Assembly: GCA_006176705.1 (NCBI GenBank)
Contig: QRFJ01001016.1
Coordinates: forward strand, 191,001-255,000
Length of the DNA stretch: 64,000 bases
Source of the DNA: Cocos nucifera
Taxonomy: Eukaryota; Streptophyta; Magnoliopsida; Arecales; Arecaceae
Direction: 5' to 3'
Numbering within the stretch: position 1 is the first letter of the stretch; each line of letters opens with the position of its first letter. Shown one piece after another: positions 25,818-37,829 of the stretch. Below the pieces are notes generated by a model, which did not search any database, was not told where the DNA came from, and saw only the letters and a program-made list of their open reading frames with translations. The position numbers and the translations under genes were made by a program.

Positions 25818-26155
25818 TGTTGTAAAATATTGCATTGCAAGTATATAATGGAGAGAATAAAGAGAGATTAAGAAGAGAGAGCGAATACCAAAGAGAGCCA
25901 GAGGAGAGAATTTTATTTTTAACTCATCTCTTTTCATCTTACAATAACCAAAACTACTCTCCTATTTATAGGAGAACAAAGGTGCATCATACAATGGATG
26001 AATGGTTGGGGAGATGAACAGATGCACTTATTCTCCTTGAATAGGAAGATGAAGGGATATATGGAGGGATGAAGGGATGTATGACACAAATGCACCATAA
26101 TAGGTACATTGAATAGGATGAATACAATGAACATTCATTCATGTATTTCATAACA
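25818..26155 (-). repeat. Copia 1 3' LTR
   Basis: The plus-strand view starts TGTTGTAAAATATTG and ends TTTCATAACA. It aligns along its whole length with 47770-48119. Shared landmarks are CTCCTATTTATAGGAGAA (the minus strand reads TTCTCCTATAAATAGGAG, a TATA box) and ATTCATTCATGTAT. The copies differ at many sites, so the insertion is old. Confidence 0.93.
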
Positions 26156-26312
26156 CTCCCCCTTGAGTATTTATTGTATTCATTACCATTGTGCATTGAA
26201 AGATACTGCCTCATTAAAAACCTTAAGCCGGAAAAACCCTGTAGGAAAAAATACCGGTCAGAAGGAAAAAAGAGTGCAATGCATAGTTCATAATTTCTCC
26301 CCCTCAATTGAG

Positions 26313-27282
26313 TTATATAGCCACTGCTGGGGCTAGACAATCTTGCATCTTGTGAACTTGCGGAATACCAATGCCATAGACTAATTTCTCAAAAGTTGAT
26401 ATTGGCAATGATTTGGTAAAAAGATTTGCAAGATTATTTATGGAGTGAATCTGTTTAACATCAATTTGTCAACTTTCTTGGAGTTCATGAGTATAAAAAA
26501 TTTTTGGCGAGATATGCTTGGTCCTATCTCCTTTGATGTATCCTTCCCGAACTTGTGCAACACTAGCAGCATTATCTTCATAAATTATAGTGGGAGAATT
26601 TGTAACAGGTGTTAAACAACAAGAATTGTCAATATGCGTTATGATGGATCTTAACCAAACACATTCTCTTCCAGCTTCATATAAAGCTATAATCTCAGAG
26701 TGGTTAGAAGATGTAGCTACTAGCGATTCCTTCATAGAACGCCATGAAATGGCGGTGCCGTTATAACAAAATAAATAACCGGTTTCAGAGCGAGCCTTAC
26801 GTGGATCAGATCTATATCTAGCATCAGCATATCCAACTAGACCAGAGGTAGTGGAATCCTTGGGATAATATAATCCCAAATCTATGGTTCCTTGGAGATA
26901 ACGAAAAATAGGTTTAACTCCATTCCAGTGTCTCCGAGTTGGCTCAGAACTAAAGCATGCCAATAAATTTACCACAAAAGCGATATCGGTCTCGTACATT
27001 GAGCCAAGTACATCAAAGACCCAATTGCATTGAGATATGGTACTTCATAATCAAGTATCTCTTCATCAGATTCTCTGGGACCAAATGGATCATTTTGGGG
27101 ATTAAGAGACCTTACAACCATAGGACTGCTTAATGGGTGAGCCTTATCCATGTTGAAGCATTTAAGTTATCTTTCAATGTATGCTGATTGATGAACAATG
27201 ATTCCATTTGCTTTATGCTCAAGCTCTAGACGAAGACAAAGTTTGATTTTATCCAAATCTTTAACTTCAAATTTTTTTTTTA
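26313..27282 (-). pseudogene. Copia 1 pol: end of reverse transcriptase and RNase H
   Basis: On the minus strand, from the CACTA junction at 27285: FEVKDLDKIKLCLRLELEHK (end of the reverse transcriptase), NAIGSLMYLAQCTRP, then YADARYRSDP, ISWRSMKESLVATSSNHSE, YEDNAASV and KGDRTKHISPKIFYTHELQ (Copia RNase H). The frame ends at 26313. A frameshift near 26990 and a stop at about 26468 show decay. It continues the reverse-transcriptase piece at 32640-32925 across the CACTA element. Confidence 0.9.
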
Positions 27283-27299
27283 AATCACTATTATGAAAA

Positions 27300-27625
27300 A
27301 GGATACGACAGCGATTTATAACCACCATCGTAGCTCAAAAAATCACTGTCATAGACTATGACAACGATTTTCTAACCACTACCACTGTGGCCATCATCGT
27401 AGCGGTTGTTAGAACCGCTATCAAAGATTATCTATTGCAGCGATTTATAAACCGCTGCAATAGATCAACTTATCGCAGCGGTTATATAACCGCTACCATA
27501 GGATACCTATAGCAGTGATTTTTTAACCGCTACCATAGGTCTAGTATAGCGGTTGGCATCGGATCTATGACAGCGGTTGACACGGATATGACAGTGGTTA
27601 TAAAATCTCTACCGTAGATCTTAAA
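27300..27625. repeat. CACTA left subterminal repeat array
   Basis: Repeated short inverted words such as CAGCGGTTATATAACCGCTA and GCAGCGATTTATAAACCGCT occur every 30-50 bp. The same words, inverted, fill 31237-31310 and 32295-32630 at the other end. The family is known for such arrays, which bind the element's own DNA-binding protein. Confidence 0.85.
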
Positions 27626-27786
27626 TAATTAAAAAAATAAAAATTTTATTTTTTAATATATTTTATCTGATAAATACAGATATATAACATAAGAAAATAT
27701 AATAAATATAAAAATTATTTTGAAGTGCTAAAATTTTATTATCAAATAAAATTTATTATAATATTTTTTTAAAAAAATAAAATACA

Positions 27787-29490
27787 TCAAAAGTCTCCCA
27801 AATCTACATCAACATCGTCATCGTCGTCACCAGGAGCCGGAGCCAGAGTCGAAGCTGAAGCTGGAATGTGGGCCAACATATTTTCGAAGCTCGTGACTCC
27901 AAAATGTGCTCTAAGCGTCGACATCATGTCTCTCACGATGCCCTCCAGATGAGATGCGCGCTCCTCAGCTCGATCTGTCCGCATCGCAGCATGATCTGCC
28001 CATGCCAACGCCTCCTTAAGCTCCTTCCGATTAACGACATCAGAAGTCTGTGAGGAGATGCTCGCCTCAGACCAGTAGCTCATCGGCGTGTATCTAAACC
28101 TGCATCGAATCCTCCTAGAGTGCTCAGACCCCAAAACCGGAGATAGATGGTCATAGGACCCAGAGGTATCCAGATCCTCGCTCGCAAGCGCATTTAACTG
28201 ATCCTATTATTATAAATTAAAATAAAATTTTATAAAAAATATTATAATACTAATCATATATACTAATATATTTAATACTTATAAAAATACGTTTGATCGT
28301 GGCATTCATCGATCTGCCCATCTTGTCTGTATGACTGGATCGGAAGATCTCGCTACGGCTGGATATCACTTCATCTTTCATCAGCTATAACAAAGAACAA
28401 ATTTATCAGAAAGATGATAAAAAATATGAATTTAATTTATCTAGTAAGATTTAGAATTAATTACCTATCTATGCACATAATTGGCCATAAACTCGCGGCC
28501 TAGAGTGTGCGTATACTCTTGGGCTGCACAGTTCTTCCGGTTCTAATGGAAAGTAGCATAATAAGTATTTAAATAAATAATAAATATTTAAAAAATATTT
28601 AAATAAAACTTTAAGTATATTAAAAAATTTAAAAGTTAGAAATTTTACCTCGAACTCCTGGCTCCTTCAGTGTCTAACTATCTTCTCCCACTAACTCTGA
28701 GGACAGTCCTGTATCCAAAGAACAAGCTCCTCCGGAGTGTCTCGTTGGTGCTCAAGCCATCCTCTATGGAGCTTGACCTTGTAACTCCAATACAACTTTA
28801 CGATCTTCTTTAGTCGGGCATCTCGAGCCCTCTCATGATCGAGGAAGTCGTACCTTCTCTGTACAAATTTATCAAAAATTAGTTATAAAATTATTCTAAT
28901 AAAATATATATAGTGTAAACATATAAAATGCATAAATATAACTAAGATGCACGTACTCACCCATATCTCCTTCCATATCCGATTCTTGATGGCAACATCT
29001 ATCAAACGCCAGTCTCTGGGCTTTACGAAAATGATGTCCGACCGCCTCACAAGCACTCCAAAAAAGGAATGCATCTCCCATACGGTCTTCCCTACCGACG
29101 TTTCCTCCGCATCATACTGCACCATCATCTGATACTGGCGATTCCACACGTGTGCTATACGTGTGGGACCGCAAAATATTCGGCTGGATGATGCACCTGT
29201 AATGCAAATACGTTATGCAAATATATAAGTATACAAATACTATATAAAAAATAAAGTTATGCTAATACAATAAAAACGTACACTCAAATACTTGCAACGG
29301 TAGAAGCTCAGCTGCCGTCGGTGGAGTACATGCCATCGATGGAGTAGATACCGATGGTGAAGGTTCTTGAGCAGCCGATGTCGAGGTGGACGGAGTATGC
29401 TTTGATTGCTCATCGAATGCGAAACTGTGCGTAATTCATCAAGAGCTAGGGGTGAAAGCTAGATGGTGTTTCGGTGCCATCGTGACCTAC
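27787..29490 (-). pseudogene. CACTA-encoded Transposase_24-like protein (plant En/Spm-associated), probably broken
   Basis: Minus strand, read from about 29481 (ATG, with an early in-frame TGA) down to the stop at 27787. Segments in order: SKHTPSTSTSAAQEPSPSVS (low complexity), KPRDWRLIDVAIKNRIWKEI (29149-28960), ARDARLKKIVKLYWSYKVKL and WREKIVRHWRSQEFE (28860-28640), NRKNCAAQEYTH (28545-28500), EIFRSSHTDKMGRSMNATIK (28375-28295), and a last exon from about 28203 ending in an acidic tail (GDDDDDVDVDLGDF). The order of W-x-x-F, kN, H-T and E-x-F-x-x-T/S-H motifs fits the plant Transposase_24 (Ptta/En/Spm) family. AT-rich gaps between segments look like introns. Whether any transcript splices into a full protein is unclear because of the early stop. 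Confidence 0.65.
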
Positions 29491-29689
29491 AACATTAATG
29501 AATATTAATCAATATAACATCATGACATATCAAATTCTATTTGTTCGAAAGTCGAGCTAGCTCCGTGTCTGAGACAATCGGCTCCGTGCCTGAGACATCC
29601 AGCTAGGATCCTCTTCCAGTCGGCTCGATCATGGCTCGAGCCGGCTTGGCTGCATATTCGAGCCAGCTCGATCGTGTGCCATCCCCTCG

Positions 29690-30040
29690 ATCACTCCCTC
29701 TCTCCCTCTCTCAATTTCTCTCACCGACGACGGTGGCAAGGCCGAACCCCTCCCTCTCAGCTTTTCCATCTCTCAATCTTCCTCTCTCCCTCTCTCGATC
29801 TCCCTCGTTGGTGAGGCCGGACCCCATCCCTCCGTCTCTCACTCTCTCGATCTCCCTTGTCGGCAAGGCCGAATCCCATCCCTTCCAGTGATGCCGGCGA
29901 GGCCGGACCCCCTCCCTCCCTTTCTCACTCTCTCGATCTCCCACTCTTCCTCTCTCGATCTTCCTCGTCGGCGAGGTCGGACCCCCTCTCTTCCAATGAT
30001 GGTGGCAAGGCCGGATCCCTTCCTTCCTCTCTTAAGTACA
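29690..30040. repeat. CT-rich minisatellite inside CACTA element
   Basis: Units beginning AAGGCCGAACCCCTCCCTC or variants and ending CTCTCGATCTCCC recur about six times at variable spacing (about 35-77 bp). ORFs on both strands here are low-complexity Ser/Pro/Leu or Arg/Glu products of the repeat, not genes. Confidence 0.8.
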
Positions 30041-30469
30041 GATCCATCGGATATTCGGATTCGGATTCAGTATCGATAATTAAAATTAGATTTGGATTTG
30101 AATATCTAGGTTTCAATCTAAACCCAATTCGTTGATAGATTTAGTCCATATCCGTCGATATGGCACGGTCCAAGGCTACCACCACGGCACGATCCTAAAA
30201 GCACGACATATAGATAATTATATTATTTATAATAAATATTTATAATATTTATTATAAATATTCTATAAATTATTATAAATATACATAATTAATAAATAAT
30301 ATTATAAAATTTTAAAAAAAATATACCTATGGCTATAGAGGGCTAGTTGCACCGAAAGCTTCAAGGGTTGCCGGCGATGATGCTAGAGGAGAATGATGGC
30401 ACTAGAGGTAACCTGCGAAACAAAAATAAGATAGTGAGATAGAGAAGAGAGAAAAAGAGAGGAAGAGCA

Positions 30470-31170
30470 GGGGCAGCTAGGGGGAGGGGGCACAGTGACG
30501 AGGAGATCGAAGGAGGTTTCGTACTCGATCGGAGGAGGGTCAGAATGGTGGCGTGGTGGAGGGGGTGGGGTTTTATGGGGGCTGAAGGAGGGTCGAATGG
30601 GGTTTCGTCGGAGGAAGGTTCGTTGGGGATCGAGGAGATCGGATGGAGGGGTGGGGGTGGGGCTTGGGGTTTTGCGGGGGGCCCGAGTGAGGGTGCAGGG
30701 GGGTTCGCTGGAGGGGGGTTTTCGCGGAGATCGAGGAAGGGTTGGATGGGAGGGGGTGGGGGGCCGGGGTGGGGTGGTGGCGGGTGGCGCGGAGGGAAGC
30801 CGGGGAGGGGTCGGAGAGGAGGTCGGATGGAGGGGTTGGGGCGGTGCGGGAGAGGGGTGGCGGGGATGGGGTCCGGAGAGTGAGGGGGAAGGAGGGGCGA
30901 CTTCGATCGAGGGGAAGGAGGGGCGACGACGCGGTTGGGGAGGAGGGTTGATGCCGTCCATAGAGGGAGGAGGGGCGATGTCGGTTGGGGGGAGGAGGGT
31001 CGATGCTGTCCGTAGAGGGAGGAGGGGAGACGTCGATCGGAGGAGAGGAGGGGTGACGCCAGCTGGGAGGAGAGGCGGATGAGGGCAATGCCGGTCGAGG
31101 GAGAGGAGGGATGACGCCGATCGGGGGGAGGAGGGCGACGCCGGTTGGTGGGGAGGAGCCTCTCCGGTGA
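30470..31170. repeat. Strongly G-rich (plus strand) minisatellite block inside CACTA element
   Basis: The plus strand is dominated by runs of GGGG, GGAGG and GAGGGG, with very few C. Partial units such as GGAGGAGGGGCGATGTCGGT recur from 30890 to 31150. A 291-codon minus-strand ORF (31236-30361) and several plus-strand ORFs exist only because the block lacks A/T-rich stops; they encode Pro/Ser-rich or Gly/Arg-rich low-complexity strings. It could be the 5' exon or leader region of the CACTA gene. Confidence 0.8.
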
Positions 31171-31319
31171 TGAAAATGAGGGAGAGAGAGAGATCGAGCT
31201 CGCATGAAAGAAAAAAAAATTGAAGATTTTTAACATAATCTACGGTAGTGGTTCTATAACCACTGCTGTAGATCTATAGCAGTGGTTTTTGATAACCACT
31301 GCCATATATGAAAAATAAT

Positions 31320-32300
31320 TTTTTTATTTTTTTAAAATATTATATAATTTTAAAATTTAATGCCCATCTTCATCATTTATTATCTAAATAATTATTATTA
31401 GAGTATCATCGTAAAAGATTGCCTCGATCCGATGGCCCTTATTTCATCGATCATAAAAATTCGATTTCGACAAGTATGAATGATGATGCGATGATCTGAT
31501 AGATGAAAATTTTTAATGGATCTAAAAATCTACAATGATAATCTCGATGATATTTATAGCATACTATCAAAGTTTTACTTCAATCGGATATCATTATCAT
31601 GGTTAATTTAGTATCGAATGATTTTGGCCATTAAATTAGAAACAAGCGATCAAAGGGTTAAACGACATTCGATTATGAGATAATTTTTTAATTAAATAAT
31701 TTTTATTATAATTTTAAATATTTTATATGATGATAATAGTAAAATTTAAATTATTTTTGTATAAACTATTCATGTTAAACAGATATTGCAAAAGTACGAG
31801 CATAACAACCAATGGAGTTTCAGAATTGTTATTAGGAGACGTATAGTTTTAAATTATTCTTCATCTCACGAGTTGAATTTTATAATCACCATCATAAAAA
31901 ATAATTAAAATAGTAGTCAAGATCATTTATAAAAAAAATTATCTAATAATCGAACTCCGTTTGGTCCTATGATTAATCGTTTATCAGTTAACGGTCGAAA
32001 CTAATCTATGCTAAATTGATCAAAATAATGATATCTGATTGAAGCAAAATCTTGATAATATGCTACAAACATCATCAAGATCATCATTGCAAATTTTTGG
32101 ATCCATCGGAGGTGTCCATCTATTAGATCATCGCATCACCATTCATGGTCGTTGAAATTAATTTTTTCTGATCGACGAAGCTAGGGCCATCGGATCGAAA
32201 AGTTTTTTTGCGATGATATTCTAATGATAATTATTTAGATAATGAATGGTAAAGATGAATATTAAATTTTAAAATTATATAATATTTTAAAAAAAAATGA
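31320..32300. repeat. Long imperfect inverted repeat (hairpin) inside CACTA element
   Basis: The left arm, about 31320-31770, pairs with the right arm, about 31860-32300. For example TTATTATCTAAATAATTATTA (left, 31377) pairs with TAATGATAATTATTTAGATAAT (right, 32223), the CGATCCGATGGCC region (31425) with GGCCATCGGATCG (32188), and ATCGGATATCATTATCATGG (left) with its counterpart near 32030. The central loop is only about 90 bp. The arms have many mismatches. CACTA-type subterminal words flank both outer ends. Confidence 0.85.
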
Positions 32301-32642
32301 CAGCGATTATAATTAATCGTTGCTATAAATCAGATTATGGCAGTGGTTACTACTAACTGCTGCTATAGGTATGACCTATGGCAGCAGTTATAATTAACCA
32401 TTGCTATAGGTCGACCTATGGCAATGATTTTTTATAATCACTGCTATAGGTCCAATCTACGGCAGTGATTTTCTGTAACTCTGCTATATGTCAGACCTGT
32501 AGTAGTGGTTATAAAAACCACTACCATAGGTCTGACCTATGACAACGGTTAACGAAAATCGCAGTCGTAGGATCTATAGCAGTGATTTCAAAAATCACTG
32601 CCGTAGTAAGCGCTACCATAGGCCATTTTTGTAATAGTAAAT

Positions 32643-32925
32643 TTTTCGTAGTTTTAGCTAACTCTCCTGGAGTTCCAATTAAATTCATATAGTCGACATA
32701 AACTGCTACAATAGCAAATTTGGTTTTTGATTTCTTAATAAACACGCATGGACAGATAGGATCATTTTTGTACCCTTCCTTAAGTAAGTACTCACGTAGA
32801 CATTGATACCACATGCGACCGGATTGTTTTAAACCGTACAAAGATCTTTGCAACTTTATTGAGAGTAAGTTGCGGGGAGTGCATGCATCAGGCATTTTGA
32901 ATCCCTCAGGAATTTTCATATAAAT
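32643..32925 (-). pseudogene. Copia 1 pol: middle of reverse transcriptase
   Basis: The minus strand reads MKIPEGFKMPDA, then KLQRSLYGLKQSGRMWYQ, then VAVYVDYMNLIGTPGELAK. This is the Copia reverse-transcriptase core, with YVDD changed to YVDY at the active-site loop. The CACTA element joins it at 32642 and Copia 2 at about 32926, so this 0.28-kb island is stranded between two insertions. The missing second Asp argues against activity. Confidence 0.92.
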
Positions 32926-35210
32926 TATTAAAAATTATATCCTAAAGCCAATCATCAGTCTGTTGATAGTTAAGCTATTTTATAATTATAATTAATTTAT
33001 TAATTAATAAAAATATTTTGACATCTTTTTTATCATAAGTTTACATCTTTTAATAAACTTCATTATTATGATGAAGTCCTTAGGACTGTTTAATTTCGAT
33101 AAAAAAAAAATTTATCGATTAGTCCTTAAATTTATTCACGACTAAATGATAGACTGTTAATTAGGACAATAGCATCTATCGAGCATAGATCGCTATAAGC
33201 CATAAAGATTGATTGTCCTCTTAACCAAGAAATGTAGAAACACTGATATGGCATACAAGTGAGATATATGGGTACATTGTCATTGAACGTGACCAACTCT
33301 AAAATATTCTATTATCAAAAATGTCTCTAATATGATATAGATATAAGTATCCCTTAGATCTGAGATCACTTCAATGACTTGCAAGCAACTCACTATGCTT
33401 TGGTACCGGACTAACTAAATTTTTAATTCAGCAATGGGAGGCTTTTGGGCACAGTCAAGTACTTGTAAAGTTGGAGTGTGATCAAGATGGAATTGACCAC
33501 TCCTAGAGTTGGAGAAGAATGTATCACTATATTTCAATATAGCAAAACCTTGGCTAGGATAATCCATTAGATGGATTTGATATTTTAAAATACAATGTGG
33601 ACCACCTGATCAGAGTTGACAGTTGAACTCTGAGGTGTCCTACGAGCATTATGGTCAAGAGGATGAATTATATGAAAACTATATCCGCATGGATTCTAAG
33701 GATGGTGTTCTACACCTTCGACTTATCCGGCCATCGGGTATCATTGCTAGAAGATCATTTCGATTGATACAAAAATTTATTTTTATACTACCGACTTAGG
33801 TTCGGACCTATGAGGTCACACACATTAGAGCTTATAATCTGATCGAATGGTTGATCAATGATTAAGAATCGTTCTAGAGTTAAACAATCAATACGATTGG
33901 TGTTTAACCTAGTGCAAATGTTGCAGGAGGATCGATTAGCAATTGGATTAATAATTAGCTTAATTTAATTAAGTCAATAAATTAAGATTAAATCTAATTA
34001 AATATATTTAATTAAATTTAATTTGGACTTGATTGGATCAAGTCCAATTGATTTATTGGATAAGCCAAGTGCAAGAAAGAACTAGTCCTAGTCTAACTAG
34101 GACTCGGATAAACCTAATTTTTTAATTTGATTAAAAAATAAATTAAAATTAAATCTAATTTAATCTAATTTAATCAAATTTTTAAATAATTTAGGATCTT
34201 ATTTAATTAGATTGGTTTAATCTTGATTTTATTTGGTTAAAAGATCTTGTTTGATCAAGTCAAAATAGGAGTCCTAGTGTGACTAGGACTCCCTATCACT
34301 TACGCCACTTAATCCTCATGCCCCATGCCCTTTTTGTTTTATTTCTTACGTAAAAATTCTCCACTCCTATGAATTCTCATGCCCTCTTTCTCTCCATTTC
34401 TCATAAGGTAATTTGTTGGAAGACCAAGTCAAAAGAGGAGTTAGTTTTGCTTAGGATTCTATGAGATAGAATCCTTATTGATCAAAACACCTTCCCTTGA
34501 GTGCTGTCTCATTTTTTAATTAGTTTTTTTTTATTCCATGAAAATAATCTTTTTTTTTTGTGTGCCCTTCCTTACTAGTCCATGCCAATAATTGTGAATG
34601 AGGCACCCAAGAGTTGGGCGCCCCAATAACTTTCCATGTTTGGATATTCCTAATCTAGGATTTTGATCTAACTTGGACTCTTCTTTTTCTCTATTTATTG
34701 GATGAATTTTATTCTAATTTTTTCATAAAATATAGAACTTTAGGAGAAGTTTGGGGTGTGCAAAAATCAGAGGAAGAGGGTCCTTAGGTGTAGGGGTTCC
34801 ATAGGCACCAAACTAGGTATCTAGGTAAAAAAAAGAGAAGAAGAAGATGGTCTTCTCCTAGGACTATTTTATTTTCAATCTCTCCTCCCTTTTTTTTAAA
34901 GTTTTTTCTGAGAGAGTCTCAGATCAGTAAACTCTCATCTTCCTTCTCATATTTTGGAGAGTCCAAATTTTGAAGAAGAGAGCATCAAATCAACCATCGA
35001 AGAAGGATCAGTATAATACTAGCATGTTGTGCTGATTTTCTGTATCAAACTTCAGATAAAAAATCGTAGGCTTATGTGGATGACTCCTAGAAGTCGGATA
35101 CGTGTGCAGCTCATGACTTCATTCTTAAGTTTGAATCAATAAGTTAGAATATCTAACTTGCTCAGATAATAGATCTGATCTATTAACTTCATACTTGCTC
35201 AGATAATAGA
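32926..35210 (+). repeat. Copia 2 5' LTR (alignable part)
   Basis: It matches 42696-44530 along its length, including the start and words such as GGCTTTTGGGCA, GTATCACTATATTTCAATATAG and AAGATCTTGTTTGA. The copy holds a segment (about 34627-35073) absent from the 3' LTR. Similarity fades after about 35210, so the true LTR end is uncertain. 35210-36930 is an AT-rich leader without a recognisable primer site. Confidence 0.8.
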
Positions 35211-36930
35211 ACATATTTAGATAATAAATTTATTAAATTTAATCTAATTTTATTTATAATTTAATAAATTTAAAATAATTTTAGATCTAAAAATAAAATA
35301 TTTTAGATTGCATGGACTGCCATAAGGTTATCCTGCTGTAAGATTTATCTCTTATAGTAAATAGATTTTTCTAGTACGTGCTGATCTAAAATATTGATTA
35401 TAAAATTTTAAATTAGATCTAAGAGATTTTATGATCTGATTAAAAATATTTTAATCTAATTTTAATCTTCATAAATATGTTAGATTTGATCTAGGAAGAT
35501 TTATGATTGATTATTATTGAAACTATTTCAATTACATGAATATGTTTAAATTAGATCTAAAGTAGATTCATATTTATGTTACTTGTATATTGATTATGAA
35601 TCAAACATGCAATTTGATTAATAGAACCATATTATAAAAATATTTTATAAATATAAAAATTATTTTTAAAAAGTCAAATCCCAACTCTCAGTCCAAAACT
35701 TAATTAAGAATTAAGAAGTTGTATGATTAAGTTCTAGGATTGTAAATTGAAGATCCTATGACACGAATCATAACACATTGGATTAATGGGTTAGTGGATA
35801 TTAGGTCCATTAATTGGGTTAGACCTAGGGTTAGATTAAAGAAAGAATTTAATTAAAGAATTGACTAAATCTAATTAATTATTATTTTAGATTAGGTCAA
35901 GAATTCTCTAGATCAATTGCAATAGTTGTAGATGGTCAAGTCCATATTTTTAACAAGATCTAAGATGGACTTGATTCTTGACTATATGGTCTAGCACGAA
36001 CTATTAGGTTGATCTAATTAAAACTAATTAAATTAGTTGGTATCTAAGGTAAATTAGATCAGTGGTTTTTAATTGGCAGCTCACTTACCTGACCATTTCT
36101 GATGGTGTCTAAGGCAAGTCTAGTAGACCCTTCCACTGATCGATCTTATCTGGCTTCTTGTTGAGATTATATTTTGATCAGATCGCTTAACTATTCAAGC
36201 TGATCCATTTCAGCTAGGTAAATCAATTTGACTGATTTAGGTGCTCCTAGACTAGCCTATTAATGATCTTCCTTAAGTTGACTTGGTGAAGTTAGTCGGA
36301 GGATCATGATAAGCTGTTAATCTGACCTACTTACTTCTATAAATTAAATCTTCTAAAATTATTAGATCTCTAAAATAAAATAGTTATATAATAACTGGAT
36401 CATAGCCTCCTATTAAAGTGGATGATAATGAGTCCATCAGTTGGATAATCATTGGAGGCCCAAAGATCTGGTGCTTATCGATTGATGGAATTATCATTCA
36501 TTATATGATCTCTTGGATATATCTTTCTAAATGGTGGTCAGGTGGGCCAACCAAAATTAAGCCTGATTATTTATTGATTGGATGGGTCAAGTATGGTTAT
36601 GTTAATGGTTAGACCTGACTAGATTTTTTTCTGAGAAGGCCAAAGCCCACTGATCAGGGCCTAGGATAAAATTTAATTACTAAAAATTATTTAAAAAAAT
36701 AATTGATTATGAACATATCCTTAGATGTACATGGGTGGGCCAACCAAAATTGGGCTCGTGTATAGTTTGTGGATTCTAGTACCCACTAAAAAATTAGGAT
36801 AATTTTTTGAATTGGAGGTAGAGGCTATCAATTCGAATAAAATAATGAGAGAAATCTTTTGATTAAAATTTAAATATTTAGATTTAATGAATCAATTACT
36901 AATTAGATTTTGATTTTTCTTTATGTAGAT

Positions 36931-37740
36931 ATGGCCACTTTTCTATCACTTCGATCATTGTTGGATAATGATAAGTTGGTGGGATCCAACTTTGGTAGTT
37001 GATACCGAAAGTTGAAGATTGCCTTGGAGCATGAACGGATCTTATATATGCTGATGGATCTTACACCTAAGGAGCCAGCTGCCAATGCACGTGAAACAGT
37101 CAGAGACACTTATCCGAAGTGGCTCAGTGATCGAACCATGGTGTGCTGCATTATACTGGCTGCGATGAGCGATAAGTTCAATCATAGATTTGAGACAACT
37201 CAGTCAAATAAAATGCTTAAAGTGTTGGAGGATTCTTTTGGCATACCCGATGATGTTGAGAGGTACAAGACTAGTTATGCCATCTTCAATGCTAGAATGC
37301 AGGATGGAGCCTCTGTCACTGATCATATACTGTATATGATCGAGCTGATAGAGTATTTGAGCAAACTCGACTTTTCTTGCATGAACAACTTGGAAAAGAT
37401 GCAATACTAAACTTGCTGCCCAAGTTCTATCTCCCTTTTCTTACTCATTACAGAATGACAAAGCCTAAAGTAAACTATCATGGCTTATTGGGGTTACTTC
37501 AGAACTTTGAGAAGGATCACCAACTCTATAAAGATCGATGAATTTAGTGGGAGGTTCGTCTTCTAGTTCTCAATCCTTTAAGAAAAGAAAGAAGAACAAG
37601 AAAAAGAAAATAAAGAAGGTGCAAGTTCAGGCTGGGACATCAGTGCAAGGCCAGATCAGAAAGATCAAGTCCGATAAGAGTCAAGCTTTATGCTTCTTTT
37701 GTAAGAAGCGGGGGCACTGAAAGAGAAACCATCCTTAGTA
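36931..37740 (+). pseudogene. Copia 2 gag
   Basis: The ATG at 36931 is followed by FLSLRSLLDNDKLVGSNFGS, then TGA at 37000-37002 where the family has Trp, then YRKLKIALEHERILYMLMD and the UBN2-type gag body. A frameshift near 37400 and a stop at 37538-37540 follow. It then reaches a basic Lys-rich stretch (RKKNKKKKIKKV) and a zinc knuckle CFFCKKRGH whose conserved Trp is again TGA (37718-37720). This is a gag of the common plant Copia type (TNT1-like), inactivated by nonsense changes. Confidence 0.85.
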
Positions 37741-37829
37741 CATTGCTTTCCTAGATCCGAACAGGCAGATAAAGAAGCAAACTATTGCTGGGCAAGGTAT
37801 TTATATGATAACTTCTTGCAATTTTTTTA

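Larger units (their letters stand above)
27286..32639. mobile_element. CACTA (En/Spm-type) transposon inserted in Copia 1
   Basis: The left end is CACTATTATGAAAAA (27286); the right end, as reverse complement, is TACTATTACAAAAAT (ending 32639). It is flanked by the 3-bp target duplication AAT (27283-27285 and 32640-32642), as CACTA elements make. Counting AAT once, the interrupted Copia 1 frame is in register. Both ends carry arrays of short palindromic subterminal words of the type AGCGGTT-n-AACCGCT (27300-27625; 32295-32630; also 31237-31310), the binding-site type used by CACTA transposition proteins. The 5354-bp body contains a Transposase_24-like gene remnant, CT- and G-rich minisatellites and a long hairpin. 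I see no TNP2-type transposase, so it is probably non-autonomous. Confidence 0.9.

Noticed and set aside
30361..31236. 291-codon minus-strand ORF as a proline-rich protein gene
   Set aside because: It lies in a G-rich minisatellite that is open in several frames on both strands. The product is low-complexity Pro/Ser/Arg, and the block is inside a CACTA element.
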